This document shows positions 16,301 through 25,071 of a stretch of DNA of 64,000 nt, in pieces. Every line of letters begins with the position of its first letter. Position 1 is the stretch's first letter. Under the pieces are notes generated by a model, which was given only the letters and a program-made list of their open reading frames with translations, was not told the origin of the DNA and did not search any database. Both the position numbers and the translations under genes were made by a program. Source of the stretch: Polyangiaceae bacterium (GTDB lineage: Bacteria; Myxococcota_A; Polyangia; Polyangiales; Polyangiaceae); assembly GCA_016719945.1 (NCBI GenBank), contig JADJYE010000030.1, positions 62,001 to 126,000 of the forward strand. Direction: 5' to 3'.

Positions 16301-16318
16301 TCATTTACGCCGGTCGGA

Positions 16319-17341
16319 TTAGGCCTCGAGGTAACGCGCACGGATGCGCGGCACGAGGTACTCGTCGAAGGCGCGCGCGGCGTCGTACTTCGGGCTCCAC
16401 CCCCAGTCGGCGCGGGCTGCGGCGTCGTCGACGTCTTCCGGCCACGAGTCGACGATCTTGGCGCGGACGGCGTCCGGCTCGTACGTCACGGTGGAGCTGG
16501 GGAACGCCGCGCGGACGCGCTCGGCGATCTGGGCCGCCGACAAGCTGAAGGCGCCGACGTTGTAGACGACGCGCGTGAGGCGCTCGCGGTCTGCGTCGAG
16601 CAGCCCGGTCAAGGCGGTGACCGCGTCGGGCATCGCCATGAACGGGATGGCCGCCTCGGGGCCCACGAAGCACGCGTACGGCTCGCCCTTCGCCGCGGCG
16701 TGCAGCATCTCGGGGCCGAAGTCGCTCGTGCCGCCGGTCGGGACGGTGTCGGCGGAGATGAGCCCGGGGAAGCGCAGCGAGCGGAAATCCAAGCGGGCGA
16801 CGCTCGACATCGCGCCGAGCTGGCGGTGGTAGCGCGTGAAGTAGCGACCGAGGTGCTCGCAGTAGAGCTTGTTGCAGCCGTACATCGTGACCGGCACGTT
16901 CCAGGCTTCTTCGCCGATCTTGCCGGCGGCGCGCTTCGTCGCCACGTCGGGCAGGCCGTAGACGGCGATCGAGCTCGGGAAGAGGAAGCGCACCGGCCGC
17001 CCGAGGCGGGCCGACTGCTGCTGAGCGACCCGCAGGAGGTTCAGCGTGCCCTCGACGTTGACCTGGTGCGCGAGCTCGGGGTCGCGCTCGCCGCGCGTCG
17101 AGAGGAGCGCAGCCAGGTGGAAGACGACCTCGATCTCGTGGTGCGCCGCGATCTGGTCCATCAGGTAGCGGTCCATGATGTTGCCGGTGTAGCTGGCCAG
17201 GCACTTGGCCCGCAGCGAGTCCGGCGGCGGCGTGAGGTCGAGGCTGACCACGTTGTACCGACCCTCCGCCGCGATGCGATCGATGAGGCTGTGGCCGATC
17301 TCTCCGTTGGACCCGGTGATGAGGACGACGCCCTTGGGCAT
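16319..17341 (-). CDS. L-threonine 3-dehydrogenase, GalE-like SDR type
   Basis: A 340-residue extended short-chain dehydrogenase. It has the NAD-binding motif ITGSNGEIG near the start and the catalytic YGCNK (YxxxK). The block LRFPGLISADTVPTGGTSDFG and the tail DSWPEDVDDAAARADWGW match the SDR-type L-threonine dehydrogenases (as in animals, Flavobacterium and Thermoplasma) rather than sugar epimerases. The enzyme would oxidise L-threonine to 2-amino-3-oxobutyrate, which a ligase (kbl) then cleaves to glycine and acetyl-CoA; kbl is not in the window. A UDP-sugar epimerase is the alternative. It is divergent from lipA with about 110 bases between them. Confidence 0.8.
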   Translation of the reverse strand: MPKGVVLITGSNGEIGHSLIDRIAAEGRYNVVSLDLTPPPDSLRAKCLASYTGNIMDRYLMDQIAAHHEIEVVFHLAALLSTRGERDPELAHQVNVEGTLNLLRVAQQQSARLGRPVRFLFPSSIAVYGLPDVATKRAAGKIGEEAWNVPVTMYGCNKLYCEHLGRYFTRYHRQLGAMSSVARLDFRSLRFPGLISADTVPTGGTSDFGPEMLHAAAKGEPYACFVGPEAAIPFMAMPDAVTALTGLLDADRERLTRVVYNVGAFSLSAAQIAERVRAAFPSSTVTYEPDAVRAKIVDSWPEDVDDAAARADWGWSPKYDAARAFDEYLVPRIRARYLEA

Positions 17342-17452
17342 GGGACGGCCTTACACCACCGGCTCTTGTGCTTCCAGGCTCGAGGGCCGGCGCGCCCGTG
17401 CGCCGCTCTTTCCGCACTGGCGCGCGAGGTGGTTCGAGCCTAAAGAAACGCC

Positions 17453-18508
17453 GTGATCACCCCGCCGAGGTTCGCCCCCAAGCCCCCTTGGCTCAAGGTC
17501 CGCGCGCCGGGCGGCGACGTGTACCACGGGCTCAAGGAGACGCTGCGCACGCTCGATCTGCACACCGTCTGCGAGGAGGCGAGGTGCCCGAACGTCGGCG
17601 AGTGCTGGCGCGAGGGCACCGCGACGGTGATGCTTCTCGGGGACGTCTGCACCCGGGGCTGCCGGTTCTGCGCCGTGACGACCGGCGACCCCCGCGGGGC
17701 CGTCGACTCGCGCGAGCCGGAGCACGTCGCGCGCGCGATCGCGAAGCTCGAGCTGCAATACGTCGTGCTCACGATGGTCAACCGGGACGATCTCCTCGAC
17801 GGCGGCGCCGAGCACGTCGGCCGCACGGTGCGGAGGCTCCGCGAGCTGAGGAGCGACCTCCTAATCGAGACGCTGGTCGGTGATTTCTGTGGCCGCGCCG
17901 ACGCGGTCGACGCCGCGTGCGACGCCAACCCAGATGTCTTCGCCCACAACATCGAGACCATCGAGCGGCTGACGCGCACCGTCCGGGACGTGCGCTCGAG
18001 CTACGCGCAGTCGCTCAGGGTGCTCGAGCGCGCGAAGCAAAAGGCGGCGTCTTTCGCCTCCGACCCGGAGCGCCGGCCGATGCTCACGAAGAGCTCGATC
18101 ATGGTCGGGCTCGGCGAGACCGACCAGGAGGTCGTCGCGGCGATGCGCGATCTGCGCGCCGCGAACGTCGACATCGTCACCATCGGCCAGTACCTGCGGC
18201 CCTCCGCCAAGCACCACGAGGTGCTGCGCTTCGTGCCCCCGGAGGTGTTCGCCGACTACGAGCGTGAGGCGAAGGCGATGGGGTTCTCGTACGCGGCGAG
18301 CGGCCCGCTCGTGCGCTCGAGCTACAAGGCCGCGGAGGTCTTCCTCCGGTCGCTGCTCGGCCCGGGCGGGGCGGGGGAGGCCGGCGAGGTCGAGGCCAAG
18401 CTCGAGGCGCGGATGCAGCGCGCCCGCGAGGAGGCGGCGCGCGTGGCGCGCGGCCCTGGCGAGGGTGAGCTGATCGCCGCCTCCTCTCTCGTGAGGTCCA
18501 GGTCGTGA
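17453..18508 (+). CDS. lipA: lipoyl synthase
   Basis: Radical SAM enzyme that inserts two sulphur atoms into protein-bound octanoyl groups to make lipoate. The 351-residue protein has the N-terminal auxiliary-cluster motif CEEARCPNVGEC, the radical SAM motif CTRGCRFCAV and the C-terminal RSSYKA with the conserved serine. The family core ends near residue 310. The extra helical tail (LEARMQRAREEAARVARG) is longer than usual. The start is the GTG at 17453. The stop overlaps the GTG of the following lipoprotein gene. The product is required by the 2-oxoacid dehydrogenase E2 encoded at the right end of the window. Confidence 0.96.
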   Translation: MITPPRFAPKPPWLKVRAPGGDVYHGLKETLRTLDLHTVCEEARCPNVGECWREGTATVMLLGDVCTRGCRFCAVTTGDPRGAVDSREPEHVARAIAKLELQYVVLTMVNRDDLLDGGAEHVGRTVRRLRELRSDLLIETLVGDFCGRADAVDAACDANPDVFAHNIETIERLTRTVRDVRSSYAQSLRVLERAKQKAASFASDPERRPMLTKSSIMVGLGETDQEVVAAMRDLRAANVDIVTIGQYLRPSAKHHEVLRFVPPEVFADYEREAKAMGFSYAASGPLVRSSYKAAEVFLRSLLGPGGAGEAGEVEAKLEARMQRAREEAARVARGPGEGELIAASSLVRSRS

Positions 18509-19806
18509 GGCGCGCGCTCTTCACGCTCGCCCTGCTCGTCGCGCCCGTCGCCTGCGGCGACGACGCCGACGCCTCGGCCGGCGGCGGCGGTCAGGCCCCG
18601 TGGACGGGCGGCGCAGGTGGGCTCGGCGGCGCTGACGCGCTGGGCGGCGGCGGCGCGGGGGGAGCGCCTACGGGCGGCGGCGGGAGCGGGGGAGGCGCGC
18701 CGAGCGAGCTCGACCAGCTGCTCGCGCGGCTGCGCGCGGACCTCGAGGGCACGCTGCTCGAGGAGTCGACCGCGAGGGGGTGGCCGGTGGCGCTCGCCGA
18801 GGGGCACGTCGTCGTCTCGACCTCGGGGTCGCTCGACCACGTCGCCGGTGACTTCAACGACTGGACACCGGCCCCGCTCACCGAGGACGACGGCTTCTAT
18901 TGGGCGGTCGTGCCCGCCGCGCCGGGGGAGCGGTACAAGCTCGCGAACGGCGTCGATACCTATCTGCCCGACCCTTGGTCACGCGGCTACGCCTACGACC
19001 CGTTCGGGGAGCTGAGCCTGGTGCCCGGACCCGACGCGCACCTCGAGCGGTTCTTCGAGGTCGGCGCCGGGGAGTCGAGCCTCGAGCCGCGCACCGTTCG
19101 CGTGTTCGTCCCAGGCGAGCCGGCCACGCACGTCCTCTACGTGCACGACGGGCAGAACCTGTTCGACCCGAACGCGATCTGGGGCGGGTGGCACCTCGAC
19201 GAGTCGGCCCCGCCAGGCGTCATGCTCGTCGGCATCGACAACACCTCGGCCCGCATGGACGAGTACACCCACGTCGCAGACGATATCGGTCAGCTGATCG
19301 GCGGCTCGGGCGACGAATACGCGGCGTTCGTCCAGGAGGTCGTCCGCCCGCTCGTCGAGGCCGAGCTCGGTGAGCCGGCGATCGTCGGCACGATGGGGTC
19401 ATCTTTGGGCGGGCTCATCAGCCTGCACATCGGCCTCTCGTACCCCGACCAATACGATTTCGTCGGCTCGCTCTCGGGCACGCTCGGTTGGGGCAGCATC
19501 GGCCCGCACACCGGCGAGACGCTGATCGAGCGCTACGACGCCGCGCCGGTGCAGCCCTTCGTCATCTACCTCGACTCGGGCGGCGACGCTGGCGCGTGCG
19601 CCGATCTGGACGCCGACGGCATCGAGGACGACGTCGACTCGGGCGACAACTACTGCGAGAACATCCAAATGCGGGACGTGCTCGCGGCGAACGGGTACGT
19701 CTTCGACGACAACCTGCACCACTGGCACGAGCCCGGCGCCGCGCACAACGAGGCGGCCTGGGCCGCGAGGGTGTTCCGGCCGCTCGCGATCTTCGCCGCG
19801 CTCTGA
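18505..19806 (+). CDS. lipoprotein with starch/carbohydrate-binding-like E-set and esterase domains
   Basis: 433 residues from a GTG overlapping the lipA stop. A lipobox (APVACG) is followed by a Gly-rich linker of some 50 residues (GGAGGLGG, TGGGGSGGGAP). Residues of about 95-150 resemble an early-set/CBM48 immunoglobulin-like domain (VAGDFNDWTPAPL). The rest is an alpha/beta-hydrolase of the putative esterase (Fes/esterase D) family: YVHDGQNLFDP, nucleophile elbow GTMGSSLGGL, and a late HHWHEPGAAHNEAAW with the probable catalytic histidine. This architecture is that of iron-siderophore esterases and related acyl esterases, but the substrate is unknown. It is probably anchored in the outer membrane. 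A strong stem-loop follows the stop. Confidence 0.8.
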   Translation: MRRALFTLALLVAPVACGDDADASAGGGGQAPWTGGAGGLGGADALGGGGAGGAPTGGGGSGGGAPSELDQLLARLRADLEGTLLEESTARGWPVALAEGHVVVSTSGSLDHVAGDFNDWTPAPLTEDDGFYWAVVPAAPGERYKLANGVDTYLPDPWSRGYAYDPFGELSLVPGPDAHLERFFEVGAGESSLEPRTVRVFVPGEPATHVLYVHDGQNLFDPNAIWGGWHLDESAPPGVMLVGIDNTSARMDEYTHVADDIGQLIGGSGDEYAAFVQEVVRPLVEAELGEPAIVGTMGSSLGGLISLHIGLSYPDQYDFVGSLSGTLGWGSIGPHTGETLIERYDAAPVQPFVIYLDSGGDAGACADLDADGIEDDVDSGDNYCENIQMRDVLAANGYVFDDNLHHWHEPGAAHNEAAWAARVFRPLAIFAAL

Positions 19807-19872
19807 CGGGTGCTGGAAGCGCCAACGTCACGGCGGTGGGTTGGGAGGTGCCGCCATTTCACCCCCCCCATC

Positions 19873-19895
19873 CCCCCCTCACGTCGTGAGGGGGG
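19873..19895. terminator. bidirectional stem-loop between convergent genes
   Basis: A perfect 10-bp stem CCCCCCTCAC (19873-19882) / GTGAGGGGGG (19886-19895) with a 3-base loop lies between the stops at 19806 and 19944. Its position between two convergent genes fits a shared terminator. Confidence 0.7.
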
Positions 19896-19943
19896 AGAGT
19901 GACAGGTCCCGTCACTCGTCGACATCGGGGGCGCGTGTGGTGA

Positions 19944-20942
19944 TCAGAACGAATACGTGTTGGCCGACGTCAGGCTCATCTGACCTTCGGCCTTGCCCGT
20001 GACGCCGCCCTTGGCCTTCTCGCCGAAGACGACCGACACGGGACCCTTCATCTCGCGCTTGAGAGGGAGGCCGATGTCGGCGCGCAAGTCGATGGTGCCC
20101 TTCATCGAGACCTTGATGGCGCCGCCGTTGTCCTCCTCGCCCTCGGCGTCCATCGAGATGTCGAGGACGATGATGGTCTTGCCGTCGACGGTCTTGAACT
20201 CCTTGACCGTGACCTTGGCGTCCATCTTGGACGGCTTGTTCTCGCTGTCCATCGCGCGCGACGCGAGGGCCTGCGCGAGCTTGTCGAGCGAGTCGCCGAC
20301 CTTCACCTTCTCGGGGATCGCGTCGAGGATCTCGCCGTCCTTGCCGAAGCTCTTGTAGTCCTTCTTGACGGCGGCGAGCTCCTCCTTCGGGGGCTCCTTG
20401 CCGTCCTCGGTCGTGACGGCGACCGCGCCGTCCTTCAGCTCGAGGACGTAGGTCTTGCCGGCGTGCGCCACCTTCGAGTCCTTCGTCTTGCCGTCCTTCG
20501 TGGTGACCTTCTTCTCTGCCTTGGTGTAGGTGACCTTCATCTTGGAGCAGCTCTTGTCGGTGACGGCGAGGCACTCCTCGGCCTTCTCGGTCTGCTCGGC
20601 CTCGGTCGCCTCCTCCTTGAACTCGCCCTTGGGTCCCTTGATGTCGACCTTCATCTCGGCGACCTGGGTCTCCGCCGTCGTGCCCTTGTCGCCGACCGCG
20701 GGGTAGTGCTTGGTGATCGCGGTGCCTTCGTCCTTGGGCGCAGCGGTCGCGGTCGCGGTCGCGGCGGCGGTCGCCGTGCTCGCCGCGGAGGCGGTCGTCG
20801 CCGCCGACGACCTGGCGGATCCAGAGCTCCGCGCCTTGGCGCTGCCGGAGGACGCCTCCGTCCCCGCGTCCGGACCGCACGCCCCGAGCCAAGCACCCGC
20901 CACGACCACTCCGCAGAATCGCAAGACCGTACCGTTGGACAC
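19944..20942 (-). CDS. lipoprotein of unknown function
   Basis: A 332-residue predicted lipoprotein (lipobox WLGAC). The first 70 residues of the mature chain are a Ser/Ala/Thr linker (ATATATAAP). The remainder is Lys/Glu-rich and beta-sheet-like with regular strands (AEMKVDIKGPKGEFKEEA, KMDAKVTVKEFKTVDG, VSMKGTIDLRADIGLPL) and a single Cys pair (ECLAVTDKSCSK). The end (GKAEGQMSLTSANTYSF) looks like an edge strand. The layout, linker then beta domain with repeated 'property' strands, is similar in style to the lipoprotein at 57677, but I see no clear homology. No family is recognised. Confidence 0.75.
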   Translation of the reverse strand: MSNGTVLRFCGVVVAGAWLGACGPDAGTEASSGSAKARSSGSARSSAATTASAASTATAAATATATAAPKDEGTAITKHYPAVGDKGTTAETQVAEMKVDIKGPKGEFKEEATEAEQTEKAEECLAVTDKSCSKMKVTYTKAEKKVTTKDGKTKDSKVAHAGKTYVLELKDGAVAVTTEDGKEPPKEELAAVKKDYKSFGKDGEILDAIPEKVKVGDSLDKLAQALASRAMDSENKPSKMDAKVTVKEFKTVDGKTIIVLDISMDAEGEEDNGGAIKVSMKGTIDLRADIGLPLKREMKGPVSVVFGEKAKGGVTGKAEGQMSLTSANTYSF

Positions 20943-21037
20943 GCTGAGCCTCCTTGAGAGGGGGCGTCACTCGCTTCTCCTGCGCGCGCAGTCAAGTGTC
21001 GCGGCCCTTGCCGCCTCGCCGGTGTAGGCTCCGCGCG

Positions 21038-21517
21038 ATGTCCCCTACGTGGCGCGCCGCGCAGCCCGACGAGGACGACTCCATCGTCGCGCTCGTGCGG
21101 CGCCTCTATGACGAAGACCCGAGCCCCGAGCCGGTCCCCGACGCGAGCACCCGGCGCACGCTCGCGACCCTGCGCGCCGAGCCTTGGCGCGGTCGCGTCG
21201 TGGTCCTCGCGGAGGTGAGTGGCCTGCTCGGGTACAGCCTGCTCGTCGCCTATTGGTCGAACGAGCTGGGCGGCGAGACGTGCGAGATCGATGAGCTGTA
21301 CGTGGTGCCCGAGGAGCGAGGCCGCGGACACGCGACGCTGCTGCTCGAGGCGCTCGCGCAGGGCGGCGACCTGTGGGGGCGACCGGCCGCCGCCTTGTGC
21401 CTGCAGGTGACCGCCGACAACGCCAGGGCGAGGGCCCTCTACGAGCGGCTCGGCTTCGTCGCGAGCGCGAACAGGCTGATGATCCGCCGTGCGCGTCGCG
21501 TCACCGCAGCCGACTGA
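21038..21517 (+). CDS. GNAT family N-acetyltransferase
   Basis: A 159-residue acetyltransferase. The acetyl-CoA binding motif A is EIDELYVVPEERGRGHATLLLEA (R/Q-x-x-G-x-G/A as RGRGHA), followed by motif B CLQVTADNARARALYERLGF with the conserved tyrosine. The ATG at 21038 was chosen because it follows a purine-rich stretch and gives a normal N-terminus; the frame is open further upstream. GNAT enzymes transfer acetyl from acetyl-CoA to amines of small molecules or proteins; the substrate cannot be told from sequence. It is divergent from the lipoprotein at 19944 and 41 bases upstream of the J-domain protein. Confidence 0.88.
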   Translation: MSPTWRAAQPDEDDSIVALVRRLYDEDPSPEPVPDASTRRTLATLRAEPWRGRVVVLAEVSGLLGYSLLVAYWSNELGGETCEIDELYVVPEERGRGHATLLLEALAQGGDLWGRPAAALCLQVTADNARARALYERLGFVASANRLMIRRARRVTAAD

Positions 21518-21558
21518 GAACTTGGCACTCGCGCGACGTCTCCGCTAGGCGTCGCGTC

Positions 21559-22401
21559 GTGGAGCGTCTCTCGAGGCCGCCTTCGACCTGGTCGCCGCGC
21601 TACGCGGCGACCGAGCGTCCCCGCGAGCTCGTGCTCTTCGCCTACGAGCTCGGCGTGGCGCGCGCGACCGGCGCGCTGGTCATCGAGCCGCGCGGTGCCA
21701 GTCGAGAGAGCGTCGAGGTGCTGGTCGGCGAGGCGCTCACGACCGAAGCGGATGCTCTGGGACGGCAGGCGTCATCCCGGCTCGCGAGGCTCGCGTCGCT
21801 CCCCGGGGCCCGCCTCTGCTTCGAGCCTGCCGTCGTGTCGGGCGCACTGAGGACGCTCCCGCTCGCGCAGTGGGCGCGTCAGACCCTCGAGCGGGAGGTC
21901 GACCTCGACGCCTCGCAGCGCCTCGCCCATGAGCTCGGCGACGTCGAGCTCGCGCTGATCCCTAGGCGCGCGCCCGATCCGGCGCACCTCGACCCGACGG
22001 AGCGACGGCTCGTCGCGGCGCTCGCCCGGCCCAGGCGCCTGCCCGAGCTGTGCACGGTGGCGCGGATCGCGCGCTACAAGGTGCTCGCGTTCCTGCATTT
22101 CCTGCGCGAGACCGGGGCGCTCGAGGTGCGCGGCTCCGCTTCGTCGCGCCCGGCGCGCCCGTCGTCGCCCCCCGCCCGAGCGTTCGCGGCCGCCTCGCCC
22201 CCGCCGCCCAAGGTCGCGGCGCTCGGGGTGCTCGGCTTGCCGGGCGACGCCGACGCGGTGCGGGTCAAGCAGACCTTCCGGAGCCTCGCGCGGGCGTTTC
22301 ACCCGGATCGGCACCCTGGGGTCGGCGAGGAGCGGCGGCGGGAGCTCGAGCTGCGGCTCGCGCGCCTCACCGCCGCCTACGCCGAGCTGATCGCCACCTG
22401 A
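21559..22401 (+). CDS. J-domain protein with long N-terminal domain
   Basis: 280 residues from a GTG at 21559. The C-terminal 70 residues form a DnaJ J-domain: GLPGDADAVRVKQTFRSLARAFHPDRHPG, with the HPD motif that stimulates DnaK ATPase, followed by a helix ending LTAAYAELIAT. The N-terminal 170 residues (ELVLFAYELGVARATGALVIEP) resemble the DUF4388-like regulatory domains frequent in myxobacteria, and an Ala/Pro linker separates the two. There is no zinc-finger or substrate-binding domain, so this is a specialised co-chaperone recruiting Hsp70 to an unknown client. The start is uncertain; the frame is open to 21373. Confidence 0.75.
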   Translation: MERLSRPPSTWSPRYAATERPRELVLFAYELGVARATGALVIEPRGASRESVEVLVGEALTTEADALGRQASSRLARLASLPGARLCFEPAVVSGALRTLPLAQWARQTLEREVDLDASQRLAHELGDVELALIPRRAPDPAHLDPTERRLVAALARPRRLPELCTVARIARYKVLAFLHFLRETGALEVRGSASSRPARPSSPPARAFAAASPPPPKVAALGVLGLPGDADAVRVKQTFRSLARAFHPDRHPGVGEERRRELELRLARLTAAYAELIAT

Positions 22402-22453
22402 CCCACTCGCCATGCCGGCGCCCAAGCCGCCGCACTTTGGGTAATCTGCGCTC

Positions 22454-23011
22454 GTGATGGGGGACGCCCAGGTCGACGAGGAGCAGGACGAGGCCGAGGT
22501 GCGCCTGGTGTGCTTCTGGATCGCGGGCCAAGAGCTCGCGCTCCCGATCGAGGCCGTGCGCGAGACGATCCCGCTGCTACCCATCACGCGCGTCTTCCTC
22601 ACCCCGCCGTGGCTCTCGGGGATCTTCAGCCTCCGCGGAGAGATCGTCCCTGTCCTCGATCTCGCGCAGTGGCTCGGCCTACCGGCGACGACGGTCAGTG
22701 ACGAGACGCGCCTGGTCGTGCTCCGACACCCCGCGCGGGCCGTCGCGATCCTGGTCGACGGCATGGCGCAGCTGCGCACGGTCCCCGAGCGCGACCTCGC
22801 GCCGCCGCCTTCGACGCTGTCGATCGAGCAGCTCTCCTTGCTGTCCGCTGTCGCGGCGACGCCCACGGGGACGGTGCGGGTCCTCGCGCCGGCCGCGATC
22901 ATGGGTGGAGAGCGACTCGCCGCGCTGTCCGGCGCGGCGCTCTCCGAGGCGGCGCCACCCGACGCGGCGCCGGCGGACAAGGCGTCGGCGGACATCGCAC
23001 GATTTCAGTGA
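22454..23011 (+). CDS. cheW: CheW-like chemosensory adaptor
   Basis: 185 residues, first gene of chemosensory cluster 2. The CheW domain runs from VRLVCFWIAGQELALPIEAV to about residue 140, including the family strand GIFSLRGEIVPVLDLAQWLGL. A low-complexity Ala/Pro tail (ALSEAAPPDAAPADKAS) follows and is unusual for CheW. The start may be the GTG at 22454 or the ATG at 22457. The stop overlaps the GTG of the receptor gene. Its role is to link the receptor at 23008 to the CheA at 26208. Confidence 0.9.
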   Translation: MMGDAQVDEEQDEAEVRLVCFWIAGQELALPIEAVRETIPLLPITRVFLTPPWLSGIFSLRGEIVPVLDLAQWLGLPATTVSDETRLVVLRHPARAVAILVDGMAQLRTVPERDLAPPPSTLSIEQLSLLSAVAATPTGTVRVLAPAAIMGGERLAALSGAALSEAAPPDAAPADKASADIARFQ

Positions 23012-25068
23012 AAGACCAGAGGCCCGATCGGATGAAGTCCTACCGCATCCCGATGTTCGCGAAATTCCTGATGGGCTGCCTCACCCTCGCGGCGCTGCTC
23101 ATCGGGGGCGGGACGTTCGTCGTGAAGCAGAGCGCCAAGCCACCTTCGCAGGGGAACTATCTGCAGAAGGCGCTGCGCCGCTACCAAGGCTACGAGGACC
23201 GCGCCGGGCGCGGCATGACCGGCGCGCTGGAGCTCATCTCGGAGGACTCCGGCCTCAGGAAGGCGCTGGCCTTGCGGGCGGCGGGGCCTGCGCCCGACAC
23301 CGGCGGCGCGCCCTCGGCGGCCGCCATCGGAGAGGCCGTCGCGGCTCGCCTCGGCTCGAAGAACAACGTGCAGCCCGATCTGTTCGTGGTGTTCACGGGC
23401 AAGGGCGAGATCGCGTTCGCGACGCAGGGGTCGCCGCTCAAGAAGGACGACCTGTCCGACCTCGCGGCGTTCGAGCGCGTGCGTGACGGCAGCGTGTTCG
23501 CCCACCGGCTGACCGTCCTCGATGGGGTCCCTTACCAGCTCTCCGCCGTGCCGGTGCGTGATGGGCCCGAGGGCGCCGTCGTGGGCGGGGTGCTGGCGGC
23601 GGTGAAGGTCCAGCGGTACTTCGACGAGTTCGCCGAGCAGAGCGACGAGGTGGTCGAGCGGCGCGTTCGGCCGACGATCGTGCGCGGGCAAGAGGTGCTC
23701 GCCTCTGCGCTGGCGGAGGACCAATGGCCGGCCGCGAGCAAGGCGATGCAGCTCGACAAGGTCCAGAAGATCATCGTCAACGACGTCGAGCGCGAGGTCA
23801 TCACGTTCGCCGGCTCGGACCAGGACTTCTACGGGGAGAACATCGACGCCTACAAAGGGCCCGAGAAGGTCTCCGTGGGTAAGGTCTTCATGACGCGCCA
23901 GCGCTCGGCGGCCGACACGGGGAGCAAGATCCCTTGGCTCGAGATCTTCGTGGGCGTGGCGCTCTCGGTCGCCATCGCGCTGGCGATGGCGTTCTGGATC
24001 ACGCGGCCCATCAAGCAGTTCGTGAGCCAGTCTCAGAAGCTGCTCCAGGGCGACACCGACCTCACGCAGCGCATCGTCGTCCGCTCACGCGACGAGACCG
24101 CCGACCTCGCCGAGAACATCAACCACGTCTTCGTGCGGCTGCACGGCCTGGCGAGTGACGTCCAGACCGCGGCGTTTCAGGTCGGCGCCTCCAGCGCAGA
24201 GATCAGCGCTGCGTCCAAGCAGATGCTCGGGGGTATCAAGGACCAGAGCGTCAAGATCGAGAGCTCTACCGCCGCGATCACGGAGCTGTCCGCGTCGATC
24301 CAGCAGGTCGCCGAGAACGCCGCGCAGGCGACCTCCGTCGCCGAGAAGTCGAACATCGCGGTCACGTCGGCCGTCCAGCGCATGGAGCAAATCCGCTCGG
24401 CCGTCGACGACGCCGCCGACAAGATGCGCGAGCTCGGCGAGAGCTCGAAGCGCATCGGGAACATCGTCGAGGTGATCCGCCAGATCAGCGAGCAGACCTC
24501 GCTGCTCGCGCTCAACGCCGCGATCCAGGCGGCTCAAGCGGGAGAGCACGGCCGGGGCTTCGCGGTGGTCGCCGACGAGGTCTCTTCGCTCGCGCGCCGT
24601 GCCGGCCAGTCGGCGAAGGACATCGAGGCGCTGATCCAGACCATCAAGGAGCAGACCTCGGCCGCCGTCGCCTCGATGGAGAAGGGCACCCTGGAGGTGG
24701 ACACGGGCACCCAGCTCGTCTCGACGACGCTCGGTGACCTGGGCAAGCTCATCGTGGTCGTGCGCGACACCGCCGGGGCGGTACAGGAGCAGGCCATCGT
24801 GTCCGACGAGATCGCGCGCAACATGGACGCCGTCCAGAAGATCGCGGGCGAGGTCCTCACCGGCTCGGAGGAGTCGGTGCTGCAGGCTGAGCGACTCCAC
24901 GAGCTGGCCTTCCAGCTCGAAGAGTCGATCCGCGGGTTCAACATCGACGGGTCGGGCGAGCACCGCCCGGCCGACCACGGGGCGCCGCCTCCCGCTCTGC
25001 CGAAGCCGCTGCCTCCCACGCCCGACCGCCCGCGCGCGCTCACGCGCGCGCAGCCACGTCGAGGGTAG
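23008..25068 (+). CDS. methyl-accepting chemotaxis protein
   Basis: A 686-residue receptor. The first membrane segment is at about residues 20-42, then a periplasmic sensing region of some 265 residues that looks like a double-Cache domain (NVQPDLFVVFTGKGEIAFAT), a second membrane segment near 310-330 and a HAMP domain (WITRPIKQFVSQSQKLLQG). The cytoplasmic coiled coil has the signalling tip ISEQTSLLALNAAIQAAQAG and GRGFAVVADEVSSLA. In the tip, the E-A-A-R of many receptors is Q-A-A-Q, so methylation sites should lie elsewhere, for example in EKSNIAVTSAVQRMEQI. A Pro-rich C-terminal tail ends in RRG; no CheR-binding pentapeptide is seen. GTG 23008 overlaps the cheW stop. Confidence 0.93.
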   Translation: MKDQRPDRMKSYRIPMFAKFLMGCLTLAALLIGGGTFVVKQSAKPPSQGNYLQKALRRYQGYEDRAGRGMTGALELISEDSGLRKALALRAAGPAPDTGGAPSAAAIGEAVAARLGSKNNVQPDLFVVFTGKGEIAFATQGSPLKKDDLSDLAAFERVRDGSVFAHRLTVLDGVPYQLSAVPVRDGPEGAVVGGVLAAVKVQRYFDEFAEQSDEVVERRVRPTIVRGQEVLASALAEDQWPAASKAMQLDKVQKIIVNDVEREVITFAGSDQDFYGENIDAYKGPEKVSVGKVFMTRQRSAADTGSKIPWLEIFVGVALSVAIALAMAFWITRPIKQFVSQSQKLLQGDTDLTQRIVVRSRDETADLAENINHVFVRLHGLASDVQTAAFQVGASSAEISAASKQMLGGIKDQSVKIESSTAAITELSASIQQVAENAAQATSVAEKSNIAVTSAVQRMEQIRSAVDDAADKMRELGESSKRIGNIVEVIRQISEQTSLLALNAAIQAAQAGEHGRGFAVVADEVSSLARRAGQSAKDIEALIQTIKEQTSAAVASMEKGTLEVDTGTQLVSTTLGDLGKLIVVVRDTAGAVQEQAIVSDEIARNMDAVQKIAGEVLTGSEESVLQAERLHELAFQLEESIRGFNIDGSGEHRPADHGAPPPALPKPLPPTPDRPRALTRAQPRRG

Positions 25069-25071
25069 CCG

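Larger units (their letters stand above)
15802..16318. other. 517-base stretch without a recognised gene
   Basis: Between the cyclase stop and the end of the threonine dehydrogenase gene. It holds a guanine tract at 15884-15918, then sequence with weak coding character on both strands, an unusual small ORF at 16181-16300, and a segment near 16294-16320 (GTTGATCATTTACGCCGGTC) resembling the ends of some insertion sequences. Composition is less extreme in GC than the neighbours after about 15960. I could not assign any conserved protein. Confidence 0.6.

Noticed and set aside
15864..16322. 152-residue plus-strand frame over the G tract
   Set aside because: Its N-terminus is translated from the guanine tract, and no part resembles a known protein; kept only as non-coding region.
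16319..17341. UDP-glucose 4-epimerase (galE)
   Set aside because: The DSWP...WGW tail and TSDFG block fit the SDR-type threonine dehydrogenase better, though the families are related.
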